The position numbers and the translations under genes are program-made. Source: Ramlibacter sp. (lineage in GTDB: Bacteria; Pseudomonadota; Gammaproteobacteria; Burkholderiales; Burkholderiaceae_C). From it: a stretch of DNA of 64,000 nt. Position 1 is the first letter of the stretch. The number at the start of each line of letters is the position of its first letter. Of this stretch, positions 52,930-61,654 are shown one piece after another. The DNA lies in contig JAHBZN010000002.1 of NCBI GenBank assembly GCA_019635415.1, forward strand, positions 372,001-436,000, given 5' to 3'. Under the pieces are notes generated by a model. The model was not told the origin of the DNA, did no database searches, and saw nothing but the letters and a program-made list of their open reading frames with translations.

Positions 52930-53403
52930 ATGTCGATGCAATGCCCTCGTTGCGGGAGCCACCACATTCAGCCGATGGCTGTGGTGCATGCTGATGGAAC
53001 ACAGCACTTTCAAGCTGAGCACATCGCCTTCTCGTCGAATGGCCAGTTTGCGCAGGGGAGCAGCCACGGCTCGCAGGTCACGCTGCTGGCTCAGCACTGT
53101 GCGCCACCTTCACCGCCATCGCCTTTGCCTTTCGTGGTGAGCTATGGGCTTGGTGGCGCAGTCACGTACCACGCCGCGACGAGCTGTGACGTGTTCGAGC
53201 GAAGCTGCAGGCTTGATATGTCGGTGGTCGCCATGCTGGCCCACAACTGGAAAGCGGCACTTGCTGGCTTGGGCCTCATCGCATTGGGTTGGCTGCTGAT
53301 GAAAGCCTGGCACATCCAGGCCAAAGACTACAGCGTTGCCAAAGATCAGTGGCGGAAGACATGGTTCTGCCATGGGTGCGGTCAGTCGCACCAACGCGGC
53401 TAG
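52930..53403 (+). CDS. Zinc-ribbon, single-pass membrane protein
   Basis: The 157-residue protein has an N-terminal CPRCGSHHIQPM ribbon half, a long middle, one membrane helix (about 113-131, ALAGLGLIALGWLLMKAW) and a C-terminal FCHGCGQ. The two CxxC pairs at opposite ends could form one zinc site or two half-sites across the protein. It is in an operon with the lipoprotein upstream. The family is not recognised. Confidence 0.7.
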   Translation: MSMQCPRCGSHHIQPMAVVHADGTQHFQAEHIAFSSNGQFAQGSSHGSQVTLLAQHCAPPSPPSPLPFVVSYGLGGAVTYHAATSCDVFERSCRLDMSVVAMLAHNWKAALAGLGLIALGWLLMKAWHIQAKDYSVAKDQWRKTWFCHGCGQSHQRG

Positions 53404-53414
53404 ATTCCCGCTTG

Positions 53415-53450
53415 ATTACGGTAATTACAGTAATCACCGTAATGACGGTA
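53415..53450 (+). repeat. Four tandem 9-bp repeats
   Basis: ATTACGGTA, ATTACAGTA, ATCACCGTA, ATGACGGTA follow each other without gaps in the space between two convergent genes. The repeated GGTAAT/ATTACC steps also make the block partly self-complementary. Confidence 0.7.
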
Positions 53451-53479
53451 GTCAGCTCCGCGCCACGTTGTGCTGGACG

Positions 53480-54238
53480 TCAACGTGGTGCGGTCAACGA
53501 CGTGATCGGCACCCACTCTGACTGAGGCTTGCCAAACATCTGGCGCTGAAGCTCGCTGTACTGGATCAACGCGAGCGGTGGCCGCAGGTCCACGACGATG
53601 CCGTCGATGGTCTGGTCGCCTACCTTCGGCGCACTGCGCAGGCGACGCGTTTCTTCAGCCTGACGATCAGAGCGACGCTGGCTTTCTCTGGCGGTGGCCT
53701 CGCCGCGCTCCTTTTCCTTGGCGTTGTAAAAGTCCGTGAACTGTGCGGCTTGCTCAGGCGTGTAAAAAGCAATCACAGGTGCCGGCAGCTTGTCCGGTTC
53801 ATAGCGGGCGTTACGATAGCCGCCATAGGTCCGGACAAACATCACGGCCATCAATTGCGCTTGCCCGTCGAAGCAGAACAGCGATGTGCTGCTGTAACGC
53901 TCTCCACGCAGTACGAGGTCCTGGTTCGACCAAGCTGCAGCGGCGGCATAGAAAGATTGCGCCACGTCAGTGCCGCGCGAAAGTGGCGTGTCAGTGGACT
54001 TGCCACCATGGGTTTGGCACCACGCCCCAAAGCTGGCCTTGGTTTGAGAGAGGCCCGGCGTATTGGCCCGATGTGCGCTGCGCTTGAGTGTCGAGGTCCG
54101 ATAGTCCAGGTCGCTGATCGCCGAACCTGGCACCGATGTAATGAATGCCGCCCAGTCCATGGTTGCCTCCTTCGGCAACGACGTCGCACATCCCGCCATG
54201 GTCAAGCTCGCCCACAAGGCCAGTCTTTTCATACCCAT
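53480..54238 (-). CDS. Predicted lipoprotein with charged C-terminal coiled segment
   Basis: A 252-residue lipoprotein: signal MGMKRLALWASLTMAGC with lipobox MAGC, a globular region with a Cys pair (FGAWCQTHGG and LFCFDGQAQ), then a strongly charged helix (KEKERGEATARESQRRSDRQ and following). The last 40 residues are RSAPKVGDQTIDGIVVDLRP and following. I chose ATG 54238 (MGMKR); 54232 is possible. It is convergent with the zinc-ribbon gene. Confidence 0.68.
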   Translation of the reverse strand: MGMKRLALWASLTMAGCATSLPKEATMDWAAFITSVPGSAISDLDYRTSTLKRSAHRANTPGLSQTKASFGAWCQTHGGKSTDTPLSRGTDVAQSFYAAAAAWSNQDLVLRGERYSSTSLFCFDGQAQLMAVMFVRTYGGYRNARYEPDKLPAPVIAFYTPEQAAQFTDFYNAKEKERGEATARESQRRSDRQAEETRRLRSAPKVGDQTIDGIVVDLRPPLALIQYSELQRQMFGKPQSEWVPITSLTAPR

Positions 54239-54307
54239 TCCATCCCCTTGTGTTTTATGAATCAACTCATATTTTCTACCGAGATACAGGGGGGCGGAGC
54301 GCTTGCC

Positions 54308-55897
54308 CTATGTTGCGATGAATCCAATCCCCCGAGCAGCTGGCCCCATCGCTGGCGGCAAGTCATGGATGGTGATGTGATCGCGCTCATGCCGAGCCGC
54401 CCGACCAAGGGCTCTGCGCAGCGCGTGTCCCAGCTGACGCGGAGGCAACCCTCGTAGCTGCTCCACCACCACAGCATCAAGCCTTGGCACAAATGCTTCG
54501 CCCCACCGTGCCTCTGCGCGCATGCGGCCGTAGATGGCCTGCGCAATGCGCGTCACCTGCTCAGGCGTGGGTGCCTGCACATGGATGACGGTCATGCGTG
54601 ACAACAGCGGTGCCGGAATGTTGTCCGCACTGTTGGCCGTGGCGATCCAGTTCACATGGCTGGTGTCAATCGAGAAATCTCGAATGGACAGGTCAATGAA
54701 GCTTCGAGCGCTGCGAGGCTCAAGCAAGGTGTATAGCGCCGCCAGCGGGTCGTACGGGCGGTCCTTGTCGGTCTTGTCCAACTCGTCCAGCACCACGACC
54801 GGGTTGGCTTGCGGTTGATAGGCCAGCAGCTCGAACAACACACCGGGCTCCGAGTTGCTCCAAAACGACTCCGACCCGGCCAGAGGCGAGCCTGATTGCG
54901 TGCTGGCCATGTCCATGACGCGGAAAGGCAGGCACAGCCGTTCTGCCAGCCACCGTGCTGCCTCAGTCTTGCCGATGCCAGCCGGGCCCACCAACAGGAT
55001 GGGCGACCAGGACACCCGCCCATCCCCCATGGCGTGCAAGGCGAAATGGTCTTGCAGCACCTCGGCGACTTCGCCGAAGTTCGGGAAGTCAAGAGAGAAG
55101 TCTTCAATGAGGCCGCGCCAATCGTGCGGGAGCACGCCCAGGCTGCGGCGCTCATGCCCTGCGGCACGAATGCGCTCGGCAATGTGCTGTGCTCGCCGGG
55201 CTTTTTCTTCCTGTCTTGTGCGGTGCCGTTCCACAAAGCTGCTTAGGCCGTTGGCGTCCAGAAGCACGATTTGTGGTGTGGCGCGCTGGACCGGCGCCTC
55301 GGCAAGCGTGATTAAAGGATCGGTGGGCGCTTCATCTGGCAAGCCCCGAACCACCAAGGTCACGACCTCTTCCATAGGCACAGACGAATCGATGGGCTCA
55401 CCTCGGATAGAGCGCTCGCGTTGAGCGGGTGCAGGCTTCAATCCATGCCCTGAAGCCAGCCTGCGGTTGCGCTTGATATCCTCTGTGAACAGCCCGATGG
55501 CAGTTTCGTGCTTTTTGCATCTCACGCCCTGGCCTGCATTGGCGTCGCCGCCGATGACTGGGCCACCGCAAACGGGGCAGTGCTGCTGTGCGGCGTGTCG
55601 CGCAACATCGATCAGGTCCTGCAAGGCCCGGTCGCGGCTCACGCTGGCATCGGTGAGCTCCATCCGCAGGCAGAGCCTGTCGCGAAAGGTGGTCGCGCAG
55701 AACAGTGGCGCGCACTTCAAGTGCTCAGGCTGCATCAGCAGCTCAGCCTTGGCCAGAAACTGCTCCACCACCAGCAGATGGCCCGGTGCGGGCTCGACCA
55801 CCTGGCTTGCCAACCAAGGGTGGCTCGCCTTCATGGCCGCGATGGCTCGCAGGTAGGCGGCTCGGCTCATGGTGCGGTAGCGGGGTGAGAGTGTCAT
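54308..55897 (-). CDS. Lon-like AAA+ ATPase with N-terminal zinc site
   Basis: The 529-residue protein has a predicted zinc finger (CPVCGGPVIGG and VRCKKH, residues 107-130) and a AAA+ core: Walker A LLVGPAGIGKTEAAR (304-311), Walker B VVVLDELDK (367-374), sensor 1 WIATANSADNIP, and an Arg finger in APLLSRM. The order resembles the Lon ATPase module, but there is no protease domain. ATG 55897 is chosen. It is divergent from an HTH gene. Such ATPases often remodel protein or nucleoprotein complexes; the partner is unknown. Confidence 0.85.
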   Translation of the reverse strand: MTLSPRYRTMSRAAYLRAIAAMKASHPWLASQVVEPAPGHLLVVEQFLAKAELLMQPEHLKCAPLFCATTFRDRLCLRMELTDASVSRDRALQDLIDVARHAAQQHCPVCGGPVIGGDANAGQGVRCKKHETAIGLFTEDIKRNRRLASGHGLKPAPAQRERSIRGEPIDSSVPMEEVVTLVVRGLPDEAPTDPLITLAEAPVQRATPQIVLLDANGLSSFVERHRTRQEEKARRAQHIAERIRAAGHERRSLGVLPHDWRGLIEDFSLDFPNFGEVAEVLQDHFALHAMGDGRVSWSPILLVGPAGIGKTEAARWLAERLCLPFRVMDMASTQSGSPLAGSESFWSNSEPGVLFELLAYQPQANPVVVLDELDKTDKDRPYDPLAALYTLLEPRSARSFIDLSIRDFSIDTSHVNWIATANSADNIPAPLLSRMTVIHVQAPTPEQVTRIAQAIYGRMRAEARWGEAFVPRLDAVVVEQLRGLPPRQLGHALRRALGRAARHERDHITIHDLPPAMGPAARGIGFIAT

Positions 55898-55913
55898 GGG
55901 CTTCAATTTCTGA

Positions 55914-55931
55914 ACTATAACTTACTATAAC
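55914..55931. promoter_or_regulatory. Direct repeat ACTATAAC x2 in divergent promoter region
   Basis: ACTATAAC at 55914-55921 and again at 55924-55931 are 10 bp apart, one helical turn, in an AT-rich gap between the ATPase and the HTH gene. The spacing fits a dimeric regulator on one face of DNA. TATAGT recurs at 55980-55985. Confidence 0.5.
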
Positions 55932-56013
55932 AACAAGAAATGAGTCATGCAAAACCGAAATCGCTCAACCTTCTCGTCTTATAGTGAATTACAGTGATGA
56001 CTCGTCCCACGGC

Positions 56014-56736
56014 ATGTGCACCATGAGCCCAGACCGAATACCCCAACTGGCCAGCGCCTTGTTGCGCTTGAGTGGGCAAACACTGAGCGCCGTTTCCCAA
56101 GCCACGGGCATCCGCACGGCGAACCTGTCGGTCTGGCTGCGTGGCAAGCCCCAGGTGATCTCTGCCGCGCGGGTGACGGCTCTGATGCATCACCTGGGCA
56201 TCGAGGGTGGACAGTTGCGTGGTGACGTGCTGCACCAGTGGGCAGACCACGGGCAGTTGGATCTATTGAGCGCGGTATGCACACTGCTGCACGCCAAGGA
56301 CAGCCCTCCTGCATGGCTCTTTCAGGACGAGCAGCCCGGACTGACCAAGACCCGCTTTCTGCAATGGGGCAACGCCTGGATACGGCTGGCTGTGACACCG
56401 GACACCAGCGGTTTGGCAGACCTGGCCAGCATCACCCGTGCGCAGCGAGTGGTGACAATGCCGTACGCCTTGGCAAGCATCAATACAGATTCCGCTCAGA
56501 TGGCAAGCCATGCTTTGCTGGAACTGGCGCAGCAGGTTGCTGTGGACGTGGGCGATGACGAACTGCTGGATGGCCTCATGCATCGGCTCAATGAGGACCA
56601 AGCTGCTGAATTAGCGTTCAGCACGACCAACCCTGCAGGCTGGGCGCAGTTGGAACGCGCGCTGAGATCAGCTTTGAAAAACGGCGTCAGCCCCGCAGGA
56701 CTAGCGCGATGGATCGCCCGCTATCACTGCCAATGA
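56014..56736 (+). CDS. HTH-domain regulator of unknown family
   Basis: The 240-residue protein has an N-terminal helix-turn-helix (GQTLSAVSQATGIRTANLSV and WLRGKPQVISAARV) and a helical remainder without clear motif. I give ATG 56014; ATG 56023 and GTG 55984 are in frame, and none has a strong ribosome site. It is divergent from the AAA+ ATPase, so it may regulate it and itself. Confidence 0.68.
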   Translation: MCTMSPDRIPQLASALLRLSGQTLSAVSQATGIRTANLSVWLRGKPQVISAARVTALMHHLGIEGGQLRGDVLHQWADHGQLDLLSAVCTLLHAKDSPPAWLFQDEQPGLTKTRFLQWGNAWIRLAVTPDTSGLADLASITRAQRVVTMPYALASINTDSAQMASHALLELAQQVAVDVGDDELLDGLMHRLNEDQAAELAFSTTNPAGWAQLERALRSALKNGVSPAGLARWIARYHCQ

Positions 56737-56944
56737 CCTTCTCAATGAGTGGCTAGAGACCGGCGGAGTGCCTTGCACGAGCCACAGCAATCAATGACGA
56801 TGGGCTCCGAGTCCGTGATGGCGTCCAGCCCTAAGACTTCAATTTGCCTGTTTCGAATGTTACGCGGGCTACTCCGCCCATCGTCATCGAATCGCAATAC
56901 GGAAAAAACACCATGAGGTTCTCTCACCCCTCTATAGGGAGCTC

Positions 56945-58501
56945 GTGGTGGTTTATGAAAACTCACAAGAGGATCTGACCACCGTGCCGGTGGCGCAGTA
57001 CGTTCGGATGTCTACCGAACACCAGCGATATTCCACCGACAACCAATCGTTGGCCATCTCTGAGTACGCAGCTGCTCACAAGATGCGGATCGTCAAAACG
57101 TACACAGACGCTGGCAAGAGTGGCTTGAACATCAGAGGGCGGCCAGGCCTTCAGCAACTGCTTGAAGACGTCGAGAACTCCGCCGTCGAGTTCCGGGCCA
57201 TTCTCGTATACGACATCAGCCGATGGGGGCGCTTCCCTGACCCGGATGAAGCAGCCGTTTACGAGCAAACCTGCAAGCGGCGCGGCATCAAGGTCATTTA
57301 TTGCGCCGAGCCGTTCACCAACGACGGGTCACTGTCGTCCACTGTCATGGTCGGCCTCAAGCGCAGCATGGCGGCGGAGTACAGCCGTGAGCTGTCGGTC
57401 AAGGTCTTCGCTGGACATCGCAACCTGGTGCAGCGAGGCTATCGCCAAGGTGGAGCGCCAGGCTTTGGCCTTCGGCGCCAGCTGATTGACGAGCAGCACA
57501 ACATCAAAGCAACCCTTGCGAGGGGTGAGAAAAAGAGCATCCAGACAGATCGGGTGCTGCTCATCCCTGGCCCGGCCGAAGAAGTCGAAACTGTTCGACA
57601 GATCTACCGGATGTTTCTTGATGACGGCATGCCCGAGCGCGTGATCGCCTCGACCCTGAACAGGCGCGGCGTGTTGACGGACCTTGGCCGCCTATGGACA
57701 CGAGGCACGGTTCATCAGATCTTGACCAACGAAAAGTACGTCGGCAACAACGTCTACAACAAGACGTCATTCAAGTTGAAGATTGAACACAAGCGCAATG
57801 CGCCCGATGAATGGATCCGCAAGGATGGCGCCTTCCCTGCAATCGTCCAGCTGGATGACTTCATGCGCGCGCGAGCCATCATTGCGGCCCGATCCAGGCA
57901 TCTTGACGAATCGCAGATGCTCGACCTGCTCAAGTGCCTGCTTGAAAAGCACGGGGCGCTGTCCGGGCTTCTGATCGATGAGGAAGACGGCGTCCCCTCC
58001 AGCTCAGCCTATCGCACTCGATTCGGCAGCTTGCTGCGTGCCTATAGCCTGGTTGGCTTCAACCCCAAACGTGACTTCGCATACCTGGAAATCAATCGGG
58101 AACTGCGGCGGCGACATCCTGACCTGATCGCCGAGATCTCTCGGTGCATTTCATCTGGCAGGGGCTGGGTCCGACAGGACGCAGAGAACGATCTTTTGAT
58201 CGTCAATGACGACTTCACCGTCTCGGTCGTGATCGCCAGATGCAAGCCCACTCCCGCAGGCAGTTATCGATGGCGCATTCGCCTGGACACAAGTCTTCGG
58301 CCAGACATCACCGTTGTGGCACGCATGAACGCCACGAACAGCACGGCACTTGACTACTACGTGCTGCCCTCCATCGACTTCTCTGTTGATGCACTCCCCA
58401 CGATGGAACAAAACGGCTTTGTTCTTGACGCCTACCGCACAGACACGTTGGATGACTTCTACACCTTGACGGCACGAGTTCCACTTGAGGAGGCAGCATG
58501 A
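56945..58501 (+). CDS. Large serine recombinase
   Basis: The 518-residue protein has a resolvase catalytic domain (residues 14-165: VAQYVRMSTEHQRYSTDNQS with nucleophile Ser23, and ILVYDISRWGRFPDPDE) and a recombinase domain (about 175-310, with GAPGFGLRR and GTVHQILTNEKYVGNNVYNK). There is no zinc-ribbon cysteine cluster; the C-terminal 200 residues are atypical. It starts at GTG 56945 after GGGAG. It overlaps the next gene by 4 bp, and the three genes 56945-60287 form one coupled operon. Confidence 0.9.
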   Translation: MVVYENSQEDLTTVPVAQYVRMSTEHQRYSTDNQSLAISEYAAAHKMRIVKTYTDAGKSGLNIRGRPGLQQLLEDVENSAVEFRAILVYDISRWGRFPDPDEAAVYEQTCKRRGIKVIYCAEPFTNDGSLSSTVMVGLKRSMAAEYSRELSVKVFAGHRNLVQRGYRQGGAPGFGLRRQLIDEQHNIKATLARGEKKSIQTDRVLLIPGPAEEVETVRQIYRMFLDDGMPERVIASTLNRRGVLTDLGRLWTRGTVHQILTNEKYVGNNVYNKTSFKLKIEHKRNAPDEWIRKDGAFPAIVQLDDFMRARAIIAARSRHLDESQMLDLLKCLLEKHGALSGLLIDEEDGVPSSSAYRTRFGSLLRAYSLVGFNPKRDFAYLEINRELRRRHPDLIAEISRCISSGRGWVRQDAENDLLIVNDDFTVSVVIARCKPTPAGSYRWRIRLDTSLRPDITVVARMNATNSTALDYYVLPSIDFSVDALPTMEQNGFVLDAYRTDTLDDFYTLTARVPLEEAA

Positions 58502-59394
58502 ACAAAGCATCGAAGAATCAAGTCGAGATGATTCCCATTGACGAGATCATTGTCGCCAACCCCCGCGTCCGCAACAGCCGGATCCATCAGGAAATCACCG
58601 ACAACATTTCATCGGTTGGCCTAAAACGCCCCATCACAGTCCGACGCCTGCCTCATGGCGAGGAAAAGTCATATGCACTGGTTTGCGGCCAGGGCCGACT
58701 GGAGTCGTGCAAATCGCTGGGCCACGAGCACATACCGGCCATCGTGGTCGACGCCAATGAAGAGGTCGGGCACGTGATGAGCATCGTCGAGAACATTGCG
58801 CGCCGCACACCTCGCGCCAGCGAAACGATTGAACAAGTGACGGTTCTCCGGGCACGGGGGTACAGCGACGCCGAAGTCGGTAAGAAGATAGGCTGCTCCG
58901 CGTCGTGGGTGAACAATGTCGCCACCCTCCTGGAGCGCGGCGAGAAACGCCTGCTTGCGGCGACAGAGGCCGGTCACGTGCCGTTGCATGTGGCGGTTCA
59001 AATCTCACGCGCATCTGAAACCGAAGCTCAACAACTGCTGCACGACGCCTACGAAAGGGGTGACCTCAAGGGGAAGAAGATCAGCGTGATGCGCCGGATC
59101 CTGGAGCATCGCATGCGCAGCGGCAAGCGCCATGGGCCGGAGGTCTATGGCGCAAAGAACCCCTCCCGACATCTGAGCCCCGAGGACCTCGCGAAGCTGT
59201 ACCAGCGCAATACCGACGAGCACAGGCGAATCCAGAAGAAGGCTGAGCATGCGCAAGAGTCCTTGATTTTGTCAAAGCAGATTTTCAAGGAGCTGTTCAC
59301 GAGCGCAGATTTCTGTGCGTTACTGAAAGCCGAGAAGTTGACCAGCGTTCCTCAGCCGCTGGCCGAGAACGCCCAGATCGGAGGGCTATTCTGA
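58498..59394 (+). CDS. ParB/RepB-type protein 1
   Basis: The 298-residue protein starts in the recombinase stop (ATGA). Residues 10-100 are a ParB N-terminal domain: IPIDEIIVANPRVRN, ALVCGQGRLESCKSLGHEHIP, and VENIARRTPRA (Arg-rich CTP-binding box II/III). Residues 105-150 are the HTH (YSDAEVGKKIGCSASWVNN). The C terminus is charged and helical. It has all ParB CTPase/DNA-binding elements, but no ParA lies nearby, so a plain partition system is unlikely. Confidence 0.87.
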   Translation: MNKASKNQVEMIPIDEIIVANPRVRNSRIHQEITDNISSVGLKRPITVRRLPHGEEKSYALVCGQGRLESCKSLGHEHIPAIVVDANEEVGHVMSIVENIARRTPRASETIEQVTVLRARGYSDAEVGKKIGCSASWVNNVATLLERGEKRLLAATEAGHVPLHVAVQISRASETEAQQLLHDAYERGDLKGKKISVMRRILEHRMRSGKRHGPEVYGAKNPSRHLSPEDLAKLYQRNTDEHRRIQKKAEHAQESLILSKQIFKELFTSADFCALLKAEKLTSVPQPLAENAQIGGLF

Positions 59395-60287
59395 TGGAAC
59401 GCGCAAACAAACCATTGAAGCTGGGCTTCGAGCGCGATCTGGTCGAGGTCTCTCTGAACCTGCTTCTAGGCTCCAAGCCCCAGCCAGCAACACTCAAGCA
59501 GAGCGTCAAATACTCGCAGATCCGGGCATCCATCAAAGCCATCGGGATCGTCGAGCCACTGGCCGTGATTCCACATCCGGCACATCAAGGGTCCTACATG
59601 GTTCTTGATGGCCATCTCCGACTCGAAGCGCTCAAGGAGTTGCACTCCGAAAGCGCTTTGTGCCTCATCTCAAAAGACGATGAGGCCTACACGTACAACA
59701 AGAGGGTCAATCGGCTATCAGCCATACAAGAGCACCGGATGATTGTGCGTGCGGTGGATCGTGGGGTTTCCCCAGAGACTCTGGCCGATGCCCTGGACAT
59801 TTCCAAGGCATCCATCATTGCCCGATTCAAGCTGCTTGATGGCATTTGCGAAGAAGCCATTCGCCTCTTGGCCGACAAGCCGGCATCCAGGTCAATGTTC
59901 AACGTGCTGCGCCAGATGAAACCACTGCGCCAAATCGACGTTTCGAAGTCGATGATTGACCTGAACAATTACTCGGTCAAGATGGCCATGGCCATGTTGC
60001 AAGCCACCGCGCCAGAACAGATGGTGGATGCGGTCCGAATCAAAACCCAGCAGAGCAGCTCCTCAGAGACGCTCAACCGGTTGCGGAGGGAACTCGCTGC
60101 GGTTCAGGCAGACACGAAGCTGCTGGAGGAGCGCTATGGGCCTGACAACCTACAACTGGTGATCATCAAGACGTACATCAAGACCCTGCTTGAAAACGCC
60201 AAGGTCGTCCGTTGGCTTGCGCGGAACCACGGTGAATACCTTCATCAACTGCAGCTGATTGCGGACATGGAGAATTTGGCTGCCTAG
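59394..60287 (+). CDS. ParB/RepB-type protein 2 (RepB-C-like)
   Basis: The 297-residue protein starts on the last base of the preceding stop. A ParB-like N domain (QIRASIKAIGIVEPLAVIPH, MVLDGHLRLEALKEL) has GHL in place of GxxR's usual GER/GQG. An HTH (ADALDISKASIIARFKLLD) and a helical tail resembling plasmid-partition RepB C-terminal domains follow ([20 protein letters not shown]). A paralogue of the previous gene with different box sequences, it may form a heteromer with it. Confidence 0.82.
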   Translation: MERANKPLKLGFERDLVEVSLNLLLGSKPQPATLKQSVKYSQIRASIKAIGIVEPLAVIPHPAHQGSYMVLDGHLRLEALKELHSESALCLISKDDEAYTYNKRVNRLSAIQEHRMIVRAVDRGVSPETLADALDISKASIIARFKLLDGICEEAIRLLADKPASRSMFNVLRQMKPLRQIDVSKSMIDLNNYSVKMAMAMLQATAPEQMVDAVRIKTQQSSSSETLNRLRRELAAVQADTKLLEERYGPDNLQLVIIKTYIKTLLENAKVVRWLARNHGEYLHQLQLIADMENLAA

Positions 60288-60502
60288 TCTTCCTCGCCGA
60301 CCTCCACGAGAACTGAGCATTTCGGGGGAACGCTGCTCGCATGATGCGCTGAGCGGGCTGATCGCAATTCAGATGAGATAGGACGTGTCCGCCCGCACCA
60401 GGCGGAGCCACGACAGCAAGTTGGTCACACGAGCCCATTTGCTGCGGGACATCACAGTCAATGTATCGGTACGATGACCTACTCGCAAAGGACCTACACT
60501 CA
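60288..60502. other. Non-coding stretch after the recombinase/ParB operon
   Basis: 215 bp without a supported gene. It contains a 6-bp stem (TCCGCC 60388-60393 with GGCGGA 60401-60406, loop 7) and no T run. It may hold the recombinase's attachment site or a small RNA. The identity is open. Confidence 0.45.
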
Positions 60503-61090
60503 TCAATTCAGGGTGAAGGTCATCGCAGGCTTGGCATCGTACCCATTGACCTTCCACGAATAGGACTTTGAAAACAAGCCCGGCGTGCTGCTTGCGTTCT
60601 GCGTCAGCACCTTTGCATTGGCTGGAAGCGTCACCTCTACGGTACCATCTACCTTGATACCCAGGCCCATCAGTTCGGCTCGTTCTTTCTCCTTCAACTG
60701 AGATGCCGACAGGGTGTAGACGCCATCTTTTGACGTGGTCAGGGAGACGATGCTCAACACTTCCGCCCTCTGCCCCACCTTCAAGTCACGGTCAACTGAC
60801 ACTTCATATCGACCTGAGCCTTGATAGGTCAGCTTCTTGACGCCCGGCGCTTTTGCCGCCTTCTCGGCATCTGCCTTGAGCTGGCTTTCTGCCTTGGCGC
60901 TCAAACTCCCGCTTTTCTTGATCTCCATGGCTGCCAGCATGTGCACTGCTGTGCCCTGATATTTGTAGGTGTAGGCGCCATCCGGGTGAACGGTTACCGA
61001 GGCATTGAACTTTTCCGGCACCAGGCATCCGGTTAAAGCCGTAGAGGTTGCCGCCACGATGACTGCGCGAACGAGATGATTCACTTGCAT
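60503..61090 (-). CDS. Predicted lipoprotein of unknown function
   Basis: The 195-residue lipoprotein has signal MQVNHLVRAVIVAATSTALTGC with lipobox LTGC. The mature part has a helical Lys/Ala segment (KAESQLKADAEKAAKAPGVK), beta strands and an ending MTFTLN. ATG 61090 is preceded by AAGGGA. It is convergent with the ParB operon and divergent from the TGACAC array. No family is recognised. Confidence 0.7.
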   Translation of the reverse strand: MQVNHLVRAVIVAATSTALTGCLVPEKFNASVTVHPDGAYTYKYQGTAVHMLAAMEIKKSGSLSAKAESQLKADAEKAAKAPGVKKLTYQGSGRYEVSVDRDLKVGQRAEVLSIVSLTTSKDGVYTLSASQLKEKERAELMGLGIKVDGTVEVTLPANAKVLTQNASSTPGLFSKSYSWKVNGYDAKPAMTFTLN

Positions 61091-61193
61091 GATGTTTGAT
61101 CCCTTGAATATTTTTAGATGCTTCCGAAGTCCCCCTCGGGCCGCAGAGATTAGCGCATGCGCGCAACCGATCACACACTGATCGGCAACATGT

Positions 61194-61315
61194 TGACACT
61201 GCATCGGCTGGTTGTTCGCACATGGATGACACAGGCTTCACACAGACCTGACACAGTGCGCGTCATCAAGACGCCACATTGCTGACACTCTGTTGGCACA
61301 GGGTTGACACCATGT
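61194..61315. repeat. TGACAC array with 11-bp periodicity
   Basis: TGACAC begins at 61194, 61227, 61249, 61283 and 61305, giving spacings 33, 22, 34 and 22. Degenerate units fill the steps at 61238 (TCACAC) and 61294 (TGGCAC), so two blocks of three 11-bp units are visible (61227-61259 and 61283-61315). All boxes point the same way and face one side of the helix. The array lies in a 564-bp gap between two divergent genes; no gene is seen there. Confidence 0.75.
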
Positions 61316-61370
61316 CAGTCACATTCTTGGATGGACGCAACACCAAATCGATTTGTCCCCAGCTGCCCTG

Positions 61371-61410
61371 CACATTCTTTGTGCTTTCTTTCCAGAGCAC
61401 AAAGAATGTG
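61371..61410. repeat. Perfect 15-bp inverted repeat
   Basis: CACATTCTTTGTGCT (61371-61385) and AGCACAAAGAATGTG (61396-61410) pair perfectly around a 10-nt loop. No T run follows, so this is not a simple terminator. It may be a recombination or regulatory site or a small RNA hairpin. Confidence 0.8.
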
Positions 61411-61654
61411 GCCGTTGGTTGCGATTTCGCTAGGAATCGCGGCCAGCGGCCATATTGGGGACAAGGCGTGAACGTTTGCGTCCAAGTTTGAGATGGCTTC
61501 GTTGGCGTCCTGTTGCGGCCACAGGCCGACATGCCGCCACAGCTGCGGCACCAATAACTCTTCGTTACTTCAGCGCGTGATCTGCATCGCAGCTCATGAT
61601 GGGGCCAACACATAAGATGTGGCTGCCATTCAGACCAACTCAACAGGGGCCAAG

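Noticed and set aside
56742..56966. 74-codon frame on the minus strand before the serine recombinase
   Set aside because: It would overlap the recombinase start and has no good ribosome site. The CxxC-like end is not enough support.
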